Source of the DNA: Achatina immaculata
Taxonomy: Eukaryota; Mollusca; Gastropoda; Stylommatophora; Achatinidae
DNA length: 64,000 bases
Assembly: GCA_009760885.1 (NCBI GenBank)
Contig: CM019692.1
Coordinates: 55,321,710-55,385,709 of the forward strand
Direction of reading: 5' to 3'
Part shown: piece by piece, positions 21,165 through 32,894 of the stretch
How the letters are laid out: each line of letters starts with the position of its first letter
Numbering within the stretch: position 1 is the stretch's first letter
The notes under the pieces: generated by a model
Told to the model about the DNA's origin: nothing
Databases searched by the model: none
Seen by the model: only the letters and a program-made list of their open reading frames with translations
Made by a program: the position numbers and the translations under genes

Positions 21165-21760
21165 GTGGTACCCTGAAACTCTTCCATCATAAAAACTGCA
21201 CGAAGAAGAGAAACAAAAGTAGTGTCCTGAAACTCTTCCATCATAAAAACTGCACTAAGAAGAGAAACAAAAGTAGTGTCCTGAAACTCTTCCATCATAA
21301 AAACTGCACTAAGAAGAGAAACAAAAATAGTGTCCTGAAACTCTTCCATCATAAAAACTGCACGAAGAAGAGAAACAAAAGTAGTGTCATGAAACTCTTC
21401 CATCATAAAAACTGCACGACGAAGAGAAACAAAAATAGTGTCCTGAAACTCTTCCATCATAAAAACTGCACGAAGAAGAGAAACAAAAGTAGTGTCCTGA
21501 AACTCTTCCATCATAAAAACTGCACGAAGAAGAGAAACAAAAATAGTGTCCTGAAACTCTTCCATCATAAAAACTGCACGAAGAAGAGAAACAAAAGTAG
21601 TGTCCTGAAACTCTTCCATCATAAAAACTGCACTAAGAAGAGAAACAAAAGTAGTGTCATGAAACTCTTCCATCATAAAAACTGCACTAAGAAGAGAAAC
21701 AAAAATAGTGTCCTGAAACTCTTCCATCATAAAAACTGCACTAAGAAGAGAAACAAAGTA
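21165..21760. repeat. 54-bp minisatellite, 11 copies, open on both strands
   Basis: Eleven very uniform units (CTGAAACTCTTCCATCATAA core). Because 54 is a multiple of three and the unit has no stop in one frame of each strand, it gives an 18-residue repeat protein on plus (KLFHHKNCTKKRNKSSVL) and another on minus (261-codon frame, MMEEFQDTTFVSLLRAVF). No start context, promoter or splice signal supports expression. Confidence 0.94.
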
Positions 21761-21989
21761 ACTCATTTTCAATATTTACTGTCTGAGAAATGTGCTTATA
21801 CGTATCTGTAAAATGAGGGGGGAGGGAATCATAATATCAGCCTACTGTGAGTGTGCGCTAGTTTTCACTTCCAGTTAAATAATTACTCATATTGTTTACC
21901 AGCAAACAAACGATTTCCTGAAAATTTTTTTATCTAATGGCATATTTCGTGCCAGAAGACAGTTCTGACGGGCCCATAAACACAGTTGT

Positions 21990-22330
21990 GGAACAGTTCC
22001 TGTCATAGCTGATTCTCCCAGCACCATTTTGTTCAGTTCCTGTCATAGCTGATTCTCCCAGCACCATTTTGTTGAACAGTTCCTGTCATAGCTGATTCTC
22101 CCAGCACCATTTTGTTGAACAGTTCCTGTCATAGCTGATTCTCCCAGCACCATTTTGTTGAACAGTCATAGCTGATTCTCCCAGCACCATTTTGTCGAAG
22201 AGTTCTTGTCATGGCTGGATTCCACCAGCATCATTTTGTTGAACAGTTCCTGTGATGACTGCTTCTACCAGCATCACAATTTTTGAAAAAGCTCCTATCA
22301 TGGCTGATTCTACCAATGTTGGATTAATAT
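21990..22330. repeat. 43-bp minisatellite, ~7 copies
   Basis: Unit GAACAGTTCCTGTCATAGCT plus GATTCTCCCAGCACCATTTT; the last two units are divergent. Confidence 0.92.
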
Positions 22331-22399
22331 ATTAGCCCATAGTAACAGCAAGTAGTGTTTGTGTTAGAAAGTCCAGTTTATTTGCGATTATGTCTTTTG

Positions 22400-22660
22400 T
22401 CTTCAAATGTGGGCTCAGGTTTCCTCCTATGGTAATGTTGCACCATCATCCAGCATCGCTCCCCGCGTAATTCGATTTGTCTTCACTTCTTCCCTCCCCA
22501 TCTTGTTGACTGAAAAATCTGTTCATGGATAACGTACATTTTTGCGTTTCACTGTTGGTCTACCACGTGGCCTCTTTTCCCGCCACAAGTTCACCATCTA
22601 AATTTGTTTGAATTGTAATCTTTTCTTTGGTACATGGCTCCAACCATCTCGATCTTCTGA
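22400..22660 (-). mobile_element. possible RTE-like LINE remnant
   Basis: The complement near 22575 reads RPRGRPTVKRKN, like the R-G-R-P-x-x-x-W/K-R block at the end of RTE proteins. Nothing else in the stretch is decisive. Confidence 0.3.
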
Positions 22661-23350
22661 TGATGAGCGCTAGAATATTGGCACGCTATAGAAAGCCAGA
22701 ATCAGTTGTCTTGCCACTTTATGTTCATTATTTCGCGAAAACACCGAAGATGGGAGGGCTTACTTGTTTTCACGCTTTCAATATATTGCCCACATTTCAA
22801 ACCAAAAATTAAGCGCATTTTGAGCAGAAGGGTCTGATAGATTACAGCTTCCATTATTCGCAGTGAAAATCTATTTCCAGTGTTATCATCAAACTAAAGT
22901 TGCCTTATAGCTTTATACATAGCTACTGTTATACTCGTAATTCAGTTACACAGAGTTATCACAAACGGAGGCATTTTCAAGTGTGGTTTATCATATGTCG
23001 AATACCCGTTCTAGATATTTAACAATATCAGCGCCGAGAAACGAATCCTAATTTATACTACAAATACTTACTTCTCGCACTTGTTTAAAACGTTTGTTTT
23101 TCAAATGAATTCACAAAACATATCGTTTATTATCTCAATCATTTCTTCTACTGAAACCAGCTACTGTGACTTCCGTGTATTGTCTACAAAGCCACCAAAA
23201 GAACGCTCTCTAGAGCTACTGTCAATAAATGTGAGCTTATCCAAGCGTGCGCGATGTATTACAGTATTGCTCGCCACAGTTCATGTGACGCAGCGCTAAA
23301 CGCTCACTCATAGCCAACGTGACTAGATCGTTGGCAGGGAGGGAGTTGGC
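22660..23350. other. no gene recognised
   Basis: Unique sequence with short frames only. Confidence 0.5.
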
Positions 23351-23367
23351 AGTATGTTAACGTTTGT

Positions 23368-23425
23368 TTGTGTATGTATGTATGTATGTATGTATGTATG
23401 TATGTATGTATGTATGTATGTATGT
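23368..23425. repeat. (TATG)n microsatellite
   Basis: About fourteen uninterrupted TATG units. Confidence 0.95.
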
Positions 23426-23429
23426 GAGA

Positions 23430-24260
23430 AACACGGAGAGACAGAGAGAAAGACAGAGACAGATTTGGAGAAGAGGATCATAAAGACACGAAATCAACTT
23501 TTAAAAAATGCACATTCAAATAAACCTTTTCTCTTTAAACAAGACATGGGCCGAAAACACTCTTTGTTAAATGCCATCCACTACAAACTAAGCTACAGGC
23601 AATCATCAGACACAGATCGGTAGGACCTCAGAGATAAATGTTATACGATAGTTCAAAGCTATTTCTCACCCGTCCCTCCGTACATCACTCTACACCATAA
23701 TGACTGGCCATTCATCCACTTTGGATTCATCGTATAACAAGGGAGGCCTTCTGGACCCCTTAAAAACCTCTGGGCCCCGGAGCAATACACTGGATTGAAC
23801 ACTCATCCCTCTCATTGAATCTGCTAGGAAGCTATAAGACGTGCCCTAGAAAATACTAATCAAAATATTGAACAAAGAAAAACAACGAATGCGTCGCTGT
23901 CATGTGTCACGCATGAGGGAGCAACCGTTGCTGAGGCATGCAACAGACCTCACGGGAAGGAAGACAAAATACCGACCACGGACTAAAATAGGAAACGATT
24001 AACATCAAGGAAAATTATCAAAATGCGGACATGTGTATTCACGGATTCTTAGCCACTTTTTTCATGGAATAATAGACTTCTTATGGATTGTCCAGTAAGT
24101 CCCATTCGCCAGACTGTCAAAATAATAATAATAATAATAATCGTTAGTTTTATTACGTAACAATATGACTTAAAATGTAAATAGCATGGTTTCATTTTGC
24201 TTATGTACAGGTAGAAACAGAATAGCTAACAGAACACTTTAGGCTAAGAGCGATATTAAA
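23430..24260. other. no gene recognised
   Basis: Unique AT-rich sequence, with a short (AAT)n run at 24120-24141. Confidence 0.5.
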
Positions 24261-24264
24261 AAAA

Positions 24265-24560
24265 AATCCCATACCACCATCATCTGGTCTCCATACCACC
24301 ACCATCATTTGGTTCCCATACCACCATCATCTGGTCTCCATACTACCACCATATGGCACACATACTATCATCACTAGGTCCTCATACCACTATCATTTGC
24401 TCCTGGCTCCACCATCGTTTGGTTTCTTTACCACCATCATTTGGTCCCCATGCCACTAACACTTGGTTTCTTTACCACCATCATTTGGTCCCCATGCCAC
24501 TAACACTTGGTTTCTTTACCACCATCATTTGGTCCCCATGCCACCATCGTTTGGTTCCTT
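24265..24560. repeat. ~25-29-bp minisatellite (CCATACCACCATCATTTGGT)
   Basis: About ten variable copies of CCATACCACCATCATTTGGT with TCCC or TTCTTTA spacers; the last units directly abut an R1 repeat. Confidence 0.9.
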
Positions 24561-24562
24561 TA

Positions 24563-24790
24563 TCTGCAGGGGATATGCAATTCGTCTTTAGTAGATTCCA
24601 CTGCCGCGGGAACTGCGGTAATCCCTGTCCCGTTAATCAGGCTAGTCCTGTTACTGGGAGCACCAACGGAGAAGTGGGAAAGGGTCCTGGTCTGCTATGC
24701 TTTGCTTACTCTGGCGCTAGCATATCAGCTATGGGTCGCTGACTGTCATACCGGAAAAGCTTTTTCGCCCCTTCTCTTCAGAGAAATCGG
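24563..24790 (+). repeat. R1 dispersed repeat, copy a (5'-truncated)
   Basis: Shares with 31913-32245 the run GCAATTCGTCTTTAGTAG, ATCCCTGTCCCGTTAATCAG, GTCCTGTTACTGGGAGCACC and CATATCAGCTATGGGTCGCT-type blocks in the same order. R1 copies occur six times in this window. No coding capacity is conserved. Confidence 0.85.
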
Positions 24791-24799
24791 TAGGTAAAC

Positions 24800-25555
24800 A
24801 TGATCTACTGGCTTCTTCGAACGCGCACTGCAAAGCGTGGAGCAATAGTAGATTTCGAAAAGAGGAGAGACAAGGATATAACCGTGTTTGCTTCCACACA
24901 AAATTTCAAGAGGTTGTCATAGATTTCGAGTGGTTTTTGCTCCAAAGTCTATGGATGCGGTCCATTACATTATGTAAATTGATGCATAATCACAAACTTC
25001 TTCAAATCCGCAGAATAAGAGGGCTGGTAGTATGTTCCAAAGAGTGCAGAAAAAAAGGACACACATCTTTGACCCAGCATTAGATTTCAAGAACACAATA
25101 TAGATTTCAAGCAATCTTAACATCGAGGTTTCTGAAGATGGTCTCTTACATTTGCATGTGGTAACATAACTCACTCACAGATTAAAGAAAAACATCACAC
25201 AGATCTTTGAGACACCCTTTTTTTAGAATGTTTCTTTTCGTTATTTAAGGCTGGTTCGATAGTCTGGTGTTGGCGTTTTGACTTCATTGTTATTCATGAT
25301 GCGCATACGAGAGAGCTGTTAAGATGTTTGGATATAACTTGTTCGATTCTTGGGGGGTCCCTGAATCATTGTCGAGATTACTTTAAAAGAAATCTATAAT
25401 ATTTAACGTTATCGTAAACGGCCCCTTTTCCTTTCCCTCACGTTATGTACACGATGATTAAAACACTCACAGGGTGAAATATCAGCTTGTGGTCATGACT
25501 GTGAGAAATGAGATGACTTGGAGCCAAAAATGATATTATCAGACAAATACCAGAG
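24800..25555. other. no gene recognised
   Basis: Unique AT-rich sequence. Confidence 0.5.
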
Positions 25556-25559
25556 AAGC

Positions 25560-26105
25560 TACTTGCATGGATGATGAGAAGCCAACTGCACTTGATAATG
25601 AGGAGAAGCCAGTTCAACTGGACAATGAAGAAATCTACTTGCACGGATAATGAGAACCCAGGTCAACTGGATAATGAAGAAATCTACTTGCACGGATAAT
25701 GAGGAGAAACCAACTGCACTTGAAAATGAGGAGAAGTCAGTTCAACTGGATAATGAAGTAAAGCTTGATAATGAAAAGAAGGTACTTGCACTTGATAATG
25801 AAAAGAAGCTACTTGCATTAGATAATGAAAAGAAGCTACTCTGTACTATATAATGAAAAGAAACTAATTGTACTAGATAATGAAAAGAAACTACTTGCAC
25901 TACATAAGGAAGAAAAACTACTTGTACTGGATAATGAAACAAAGCTGCTTGTGCTGGATAGTGAAAAGACTGCTTGTACTGGATAATAAAAAAAAACTAC
26001 TTGTACTGGATAATGAAAAGAAACTACTTTCGCTGAATAAGGAAAAGAAACTATTTATGCGGAAAATGAAGAGAAGCTACTTGCACTGAATAATGAAGAT
26101 AATCT
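25560..26105. repeat. 27-bp minisatellite, ~19 copies
   Basis: Unit CTTGCACTGGATAATGAAAA plus GAAACTA; the 5' units differ (GAGGAGAAGCCAGTTCAACT). Open frames on both strands are by-products of the 27-bp period. Confidence 0.92.
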
Positions 26106-26357
26106 ATTTTCCTGGATGATGATGAATTAAAGGCACAAGTTCTCCTTAAGCTGGGTCCAATGGTGAGGAATCGGCGTGAAACGCAAAGTGATGAAGTCTG
26201 CTTAGAAATCTGCCCCCGAATAATTTTAACACTATGCGGTGGGTTTATACCATCACAGCAAGTCCACACCCAGAGGGTTAAATAGAAGAAAGCTCAGTGA
26301 TATTTAGAGTTCTCGCACTTTTACATAAACAGTAAGTGATACTTTAACTCTAAACGC

Positions 26358-26590
26358 AATTCAGTTCTTCTTCTTCCTCCTTCTCTTCCTCTTTTTTCCC
26401 TCTTCTTCTCCTTCTTCTTCTTCCTCCTCCTCTTCTTCTTCCTCCTCCTCCTCTACCTCTTCCTCCTCCTCTTCTTCCTCCTCCTCTTCCTCCTCCTTTC
26501 TCCTCCTCTTCGTCTTTTCCCTCCTCCTCCATCCTCCTCCTCTTCTTTTTTCTCTTCTTCTCCTTCTTCTTCTTCTTCCTCGCTTTTGTC
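26358..26590. repeat. pyrimidine tract (TTC/TCC)n
   Basis: About 230 bp almost purely C and T on plus, with purine-only complement. Could adopt triplex (H-DNA) form. Confidence 0.93.
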
Positions 26591-26599
26591 TCCTATCCT

Positions 26600-27430
26600 C
26601 TCCCCTTACTCATATACTACCAATGACTCCGTCAATTCCTCCTTGGAAAAGATTTAAAAAGAGATCTCGCATGACTTATGCGAATAATTCCTTACTTACA
26701 ACCCGCTAACATTCTTTCTCACTGCCGTCTGTTCAGTTATCGTCTTTCAGGTCGATTTTGCTTACGGCTATCAGAGACCTTATGTGTAATACATAATTTT
26801 TTTCTCAGGAGACCTTGTATGACCTCTCAGTGTCCGAGACGGATTGAAAGAACGATAGTTTGATGCCATATACCCGAAAGTTCCCATCAGTCAAGACCTA
26901 ATGGAGGGCTAGTTCAAAGACATGTCATTAATCTTGTATTGCAATATAACTATATTTTGTATATGTTTTTATATACAGTAACTATAATTTTTCTTAAAAT
27001 CTACTTATATTTTTTATATTATCTATCCATTTCAGTCGAATTTTTGAAGACGTCTAATATACAGTCGTGCGATGACTTATGGCCGCATTTGGAAACGGCG
27101 GGTTCGGCCGTAAGTCGATGTGGCCGTAATTCGGGCGCTAAAGGGAGAGATCAAACATTGTGTAAATTTAACTACCATAACCTTTTTTAAAGGAAAAAAT
27201 ACATGGTTACCATTACTTTATAATACAAACAGAATGCAGATTATCACAGAAACTGTGCGGAAATTAATCACAAAATATGAATCACAGCACATTAAATAAA
27301 GAATCATATTGTAATAACTTATCAATGACGCACAAAACTGTACATACACAGAGCCAGATAAGCAGATTCTACTGATCAAGTAATTGTTTGATATGCTTGG
27401 TCATCTCCTTCTCTCGTTTTATAGTGAATC
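26600..27430. other. no gene recognised
   Basis: Unique AT-rich sequence. 27090-27140 contains GGCCGTAAGTCGATGTGGCC, an odd GC-rich island. Confidence 0.5.
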
Positions 27431-27437
27431 TATGGAG

Positions 27438-27815
27438 CACGTGCAGTAGTAAATCCTTGTAAATTAGTCAAATAGTAGTAAACTTATAGACACGTGCAGT
27501 AGTAAATCCTTGTAAATTAGTCAAATAGTAGTAAATTTATAGACACGTGCAGTAGTAAATCCTTGTAAATTAGTCAAATAGTAGTAAACCTATAGACACG
27601 TACAGTAGCAAATGCTTGTAAATTAGACAAACAATAGCGAATCTATAGACCACGTGCAGTAGGAAATGCTTGTAAATTAGACAAACAATAGCGAATCTAT
27701 AGAGCACGTGCAGTAGCAAATGCTTGTAAATTAGACAAACAATAGCGAATCTATAGAGCACGTGCAGTAGGAAATGCTTGTAAATTAGACAAACAATAGC
27801 GAATCTATAGACAAT
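27438..27815. repeat. ~53-bp minisatellite, 7 copies
   Basis: Unit CACGTGCAGTAGTAAATCCT plus TGTAAATTAGTCAAATAGTA; two sub-families (the 5' three with CCTTGTAAATTAGTC and the 3' four with GCTTGTAAATTAGAC). Confidence 0.93.
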
Positions 27816-28045
27816 GAATCAAAACACAGGAAATATTGTGGATGAGACCTCGTTCGTAAGTACGAACGGCCTTGACTCCGTCGGTAGTTAGGTCGGCACA
27901 GGACTACATATTATTAACATTTAAAGTTACACATATACTCATGAACACGTTATCTCAATTAGAAGGACCAGTCAAAGAATATTTAGGATTAATCAAACAA
28001 TTGTTTAATAAAGACTGAATAAAGTTAGAGAAAAGGTGGGCAGAA

Positions 28046-28051
<6 letters not shown>

Positions 28052-28085
<34 letters not shown>
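28052..28085. repeat. (GA)n microsatellite
   Basis: Uninterrupted GA run of about 34 bp. Confidence 0.92.
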
Positions 28086-28087
<2 letters not shown>

Positions 28088-28380
28088 TGGATAGTTTAAA
28101 GAAATAACATTCTAATGTAGGTAAGCAAATTGACGAAAAATCTAATTATATATATAACTACCAGGTTTGGCGTCTGTTCGTACCATCGACGTCACAGAGT
28201 ATATTCTTAGTACAGAGGCAAATCAGAAGTGAAGTCGTGAGTTTAAAGAACGCCAGACTTGGAAGTCCGTCCGCCTTATTGGCACAGCAGTAAAACGAGG
28301 ACTGGAAAGGTGCAACATGGCGGATGTGATATTACAAAAGTATTTTGTGAATGTCTTCGGAAATGTGAAGACTGTACGTT

Positions 28381-28400
28381 TATATATATATATATATATA
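28381..28400. repeat. (TA)n at the RTE-C tail
   Basis: Short TA run directly next to the (ATG)n tail of the RTE-C copy. Confidence 0.85.
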
Positions 28401-28401
28401 T

Positions 28402-28991
28402 CATCATGTGCCGTGCCGACTGGCGTTGGCTATTATGCTTCTCCAGAGTACACGATCCTTCATGCAGGCCATCAGTTCAGTTGGTGATCTCCTCCCACAC
28501 CGTCCCGTCAGACTGTCCCGTATCATTTCTCTTGGTCTTTCTCTTGATCTTCTTCCTTCTATTTTTTCTGTTGTTATAATATTTTCAATGCCCCCTCTTC
28601 TCAATGCATGTCCTATGAAAGTACATTGTCTCTCTCCTATCTTTTTGACAAGGTTTTTTGTCTCTCCAGCTCTTCTCATACATTCTTCATCAGTTATTTT
28701 TGCTGTCCAGGGGATTCGCAACATTCTTCTAATAAACCACATTTCTGCTGCTTCCAATGATTTTTGTGCAGACTTGCCTATTGTCCATGATTCACTTCCA
28801 TAAAACAAGATAGGTTCAATATAGCATTTTAAGACTCGTTTTCTAACATTCATTGATAAAGATGTGTTAGCTAATATGTTTCTCATTCTCTGAAATGTAG
28901 TCTTTGCTTGGCCTATTCTGTTCCTAATTTCTGTTCTGCATTTTCCATCTGAAGTTATTACTGTTCCAAGGTATTTGAATTTCTGCACCTG
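28402..28991 (-). mobile_element. RTE-C LINE 3' part with 194-codon open frame
   Basis: Minus strand, frame 28404-28988 intact to its stop. It begins KFKYLGTVITSDGKCRTEI, the post-RT block of RTE LINEs, then KCYIEPILFYGSESWTIGKS, RRMLRIPWTAKITDEE, GERQCTFIGHALRRGGIEN, EGRRSRERPREMIRDSL and ends IIANASRHGT. This is the conserved C-terminal third; the RT catalytic part was lost or displaced by the RTE-B copy whose tail begins at 28992. The uninterrupted 194-codon frame suggests a fairly recent copy. The 3' tail is (ATG)n merging into (TA)n. Related copies at 33850-34038 and 44392-44850. Confidence 0.88.
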
Positions 28992-29925
28992 CTTTAGAAT
29001 CTTATCTTATATCTTATATCCTTCCCGTGCCGTTAGACGTCACACAGGGCTCGCAAAGCAGCTCGCCAATACTTCCTGTCTTCGGCGAGTCTTTCAACCT
29101 CAACAAAGGACTTTATGCCTGTTAACTTGGCCTCTCTCAATAATGTTCTCTTCAGAGTTTCACGCGGTCTGCCCCTTTTTCTTCGGCCTGTTATGTTCCA
29201 CTTGATAGCTTGTTTTGGGATTCTCTGCTCATTTCTTCTCATCAAGTGGCCAACATATGTCCATCTCCTGTTCCTGATCACCCGTGAGACTGGTTGTTGT
29301 TCAGTCATCTGTCTTATCTCTGCATTGTTCTTGAATTCATTCCACTTGATGCCGAGTATTTTCCTTAGGCATTTGTTTTCAAAAGAGTCTAATTTCTTTT
29401 CTATTTCTTTAGTTGTTTTCCAGCTTTCGCATGCATAAATGAGGGTGGATATTACATTTGAATTGAATAGCTTTAGAATAGTTCCGTTTAATTTAATACT
29501 GCATGTTGGTGGATTCTGTTTCTTAGATATAACCATAGTCTCTGTCTTTTTGATGTTCAAAGTAAAGCCTTTCTGTTCACTTTCTTTGGCGACTTTATCC
29601 AAGAGATTTTGCAGGTCTTGTTGGTTCTCAGCTATCAGTACTGTGTCGTCAGCATACCGAAGGTTGTTAATATTGTATCCTCCAATTTTGATGCCTGGTT
29701 CTGTGATGATTGTTCTTAGAATATTCTCGCTATACAGAGAAAAAAGGTCTGGAGATAGTACACATCCTTGTCGCAGCCCTTGTTTTATAGGTTGATATTT
29801 TCCAGTTCTATTTTCAACTCGAACTGCTGCTTCTTGCTGCCAGTATAGATGTTTTACAATCCTCAGGTCTTTGCCATCTATACTGATGTCTCCAAGCATT
29901 TTAATAATTTCATATATATATATGG
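28992..29925 (-). mobile_element. RTE-B LINE with RT core and internal deletion
   Basis: Minus strand, one frame open at 29033-29968. It contains RT domain motifs: KQGLRQGCVLSPDLFSLYSE, the catalytic NNLRYADDTVLIAENQQ, LNIKKTETMVISKKQ, then directly LIYACESWKTTKEIEKKL, NKCLRKILGIKWNEF, RNRRWTYVGHLMRRNEQ and GRRKRGRPRETLKRTLLR. Compared with the copy at 59628-60313 it lacks, in frame, the roughly 60 residues between LNGTI and LFNSNVIS (NQFAYLGSYIIQDG region). The 3' tail (TTATATC)n is at 28992-29020. The 5' end lies at a (TA)n run near 29915. Confidence 0.88.
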
Positions 29926-29969
29926 TGGATTCGCGCGGCATCTTCCTCGGATTTGTTTGTGTCCTCAAG

Positions 29970-30825
29970 CGGTTTCTTGTAGAATCTTCTCAGACCAGGT
30001 TTCCTATGGCAATGTATACATGCCAAAGAAGAAAATCGCATTAAAAGAACAACCGATCTACTAAAAAATATTACGTTAGACAAAGACGTTGCAGTTACTC
30101 ACATTGTTAAGTTCAAGAGCTGGAGTAGAACAAGTTGAATCCACCAGCTACCATCATATATAACCAAGCAAACTAAACTGCAAGGCCATCCATTTCAAAA
30201 AAAAAATTTTTAAATACGCAAACAAATGATTATGCAGCAATATTCAACTCAAAAAAGAAGGGATTTTCGTCAAGCAAAACAGTAATCTCCTGTAGGAAAA
30301 CCAAAGTTTTGGAGATTTGTCTGAAAAATGAATCTGTTTGGCGTCACTAGAGTATCGCTATTTATTAGCAACACTATATTTTCATTTATCATCTCGTAGT
30401 TTTTTTTTCTTCTAATTTAGCGAAAAGTGTCTTTTTTCTGACGGGGCGCGTATGAGAAATGTGTTTGTCACTTAGTTTTTATTCGCTTATTTTGTTTTAT
30501 TTTGTGTTACATATTTTAGCGTTGTCTTCGTGGTTATGGTTTGAAGTTTTCCTTTCCGGTTATTGGTTTGTTTTTCTGTTTTGTTAATATGTTGTTTTGT
30601 CTGTTTATGTCTTTTACTCATCGTCTACCACGTGAAATGATGAACTTATGCTTTTTTCTGGAAAGGATTTTCTTAAGATAAGCAATAATGCGTGAAAATA
30701 ACCACAGCTGAATTTTTTGGGATTTACTGGAGAAAAAAATGATCTTATTGACAACGTAGCTTTCAGTTAAATTATGTTCTTTCATTTCTTCTTCTGTCAT
30801 TTTTCATGAGTTGTATACGATAAAA
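29970..30825. other. no gene recognised
   Basis: Unique AT-rich sequence; short frames only. Confidence 0.5.
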
Positions 30826-30831
30826 GACAAA

Positions 30832-31612
30832 CACAGGGACAGACATACAGGCTGACAGACAAAATAGTTATAGCTACACAGAGACAGACATACAGGCTGA
30901 CAGACACAATAGTTGTAGTTACATAGAGACAGACATACAGGCTGACAGACACAATAGTTATAGCTACACAGCGACAGACATACAGGCTGACAGACACAAT
31001 AGTTATAGCTACACAGAGACAGACATACAGGCTGACAGACAAAATAGTTATAGTTACACAGAGACAGACATACAGGCTGATAGACTAAATAGTTATAGTT
31101 ACACAGAGACAGACGTACAGGCTGACAGACAAAATAGTTATAGTTTCACAGAGACAGACATACAGGCTGACAGATAAAATAGTTATAGTTACACAGAGAC
31201 AGACATACAGGCTGACAGACAAAATAGTTATAGTTACACAGAGACAGACATACAGGCTGACAGACAAAATAGTTATAGTCACACAGAGAGAGACATACAG
31301 GCTGACAGACAAAATAGTTATAGTTACACAGAGACAGACATACAGGCTGACAGACAAAATAGTTATAGTTACACCGAGACAGACATACAGGCTGACAGAC
31401 AAAATAGTTATAGCTACACAGAGACAGACATACAGGCTGACAGACAAAATAATTATAGTTACACAGAGACAGACATAAAGGCTGACAGACAAAATAATTA
31501 TAGCTACACAGAGACAGACATAAAGGCTGACAGACAAAATAATTATAGCTACACAGGGACAGACATACAGGCTGACAGACAAATTAGTTATAGCTACACA
31601 GAGACAGATTGC
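30832..31612. repeat. 45-bp minisatellite, ~17 copies
   Basis: Unit AGACAGACATACAGGCTGAC plus AGACAAAATAGTTATAGTTA and CACAG. On minus it reads as a 15-residue repeat SVSLYVCLCVTITIL, an open frame caused only by the period. Confidence 0.95.
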
Positions 31613-31614
31613 AG

Positions 31615-31910
31615 TTGCTCAGATTTCTAACAAAGTAACGTTCCAACAAGCAGGAAAAAACAACTGACTGATAGAGTTATAAACAGACAGATAGTCAAAC
31701 AAACTGAATGCTGGATGGACACTGGATGGATTAATACATGTGTTACAGATGAACAGGTCGATGGAAGAATATTTGTATTAATAACGGATGGCTGGATGGA
31801 AGAATACATGTATTACTGATGGATGGCTGGATTCAGATACCCGTTGTGTGAGGTAACCACACAAAGATATCCTTTAACGCTAACAAAGTTTAGTTAAATT
31901 GCTTGCTTGT
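31615..31910. other. no gene recognised
   Basis: Contains loose repeats of GATGGCTGGATGGA near 31720-31830; otherwise unique. Confidence 0.5.
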
Positions 31911-31912
31911 AC

Positions 31913-32245
31913 TATCTCCCTGTAACTGTGAGCTGGTGTTCTTTGCAGCTGATGCTGTGAAAGTGTTGAGGTACAGCATCGTATCGGCGTGGGAGCGGGT
32001 TATGGCAGTTACTTTTTCAGTTCCGGAGTACAGCTAAAAAGCAAGGGGGTATGCAATGCTTCTTTAGCAGTCTTCACCACCATTGGGGGGGGGGCCTATG
32101 GTGATCCCTGCCCCGTTAGCCAGGCTAGGCCTGTTACTGGGGGTACCAACGGAGAGGTGGCACATGGTCTTGGTCAGCTATGGTTCGCTAACTCTGACGC
32201 CAGCACATCAGCTATGGGTCGCTGATTGCCTCATCGAGCAGTGTC
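31913..32245 (+). repeat. R1 dispersed repeat, copy b (most complete)
   Basis: About 330 bp, from TATCTCCCTGTAACTGTGAG through GATGCTGTGAAAGTGTTGAG, GCATCGTATCGGCGTGGGAG, AATGCTTCTTTAGCAG, ATCCCTGCCCCGTTAGCCAG, GGCCTGTTACTGGGGGTACC to CACATCAGCTATGGGTCGCT. Serves as reference for the family. Confidence 0.87.
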
Positions 32246-32819
32246 TTCATCCATGATTAAATTGCTACTAGTCTATATTTATACAAACACACACACACGC
32301 ACGCACACTATATCAAAGATGAAGAAATCAAAATTGGAAATGGGCACAAAAATAAGGTAACAACTGATTAATATCACGTGGGTATTTTACTAGACCAGTG
32401 GTTCTTAATCTAGGGTCACTGAACCCTCAGTGGGTCCATGAAGAGCTTTTTTTTTTGGGGGGGGGGGGGAGTCCGGCTAGGAAATGGATTAGCTCAAATT
32501 AAAATAATCTTAGAACCATCTGGGCTCAAATTATTTCTTTATTTGTAATGAGTGGTCCTACGCTGTTCTCTAACAGGGAAAACGGTCCACGACAAAACAA
32601 AACAGAACAAAACAAAAAGGTTAAAAACCATCGCAGTGGATCTTATAGAAAAGAAGAGAACAAATGTTTGCTCTTGTGTCTGCAGTCTATTTGAAAGTAC
32701 ACAGAAAGAAACGATCAAGTTACACGAAGCTATTCATTCATAATGCGCTGTGCAGACAGACATTGACAGTCATAAATCCCCGCTCTGTAAGTTCTTGAAG
32801 CATGGTTTGGCTAGGGACT

Positions 32820-32890
32820 GAAAGGAAGGCGCTAATTTGCTTTCGCCTGAAAAATAAAGATTATTCATTCATTCATTCATTCATTCGCCA
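32820..32890 (+). mobile_element. possible LINE 3' end with (ATTC)n tail
   Basis: GAAAAATAAAGATTATTCATTC ends in five ATTC units, the same style of end as the CR1-like tail at 1975-2005. No coding part seen. Confidence 0.3.
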
Positions 32891-32894
32891 GTCA

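Noticed and set aside
20987..21772. 261-codon minus frame with an 18-residue repeat
   Set aside because: The period of 54 bp keeps both strands open; no start context or splice sites.
30832..31612. CRISPR-like regular spacing of a 45-bp repeat
   Set aside because: The whole unit is repeated; there are no unique spacers, and the DNA is eukaryotic. The same applies to the other arrays.
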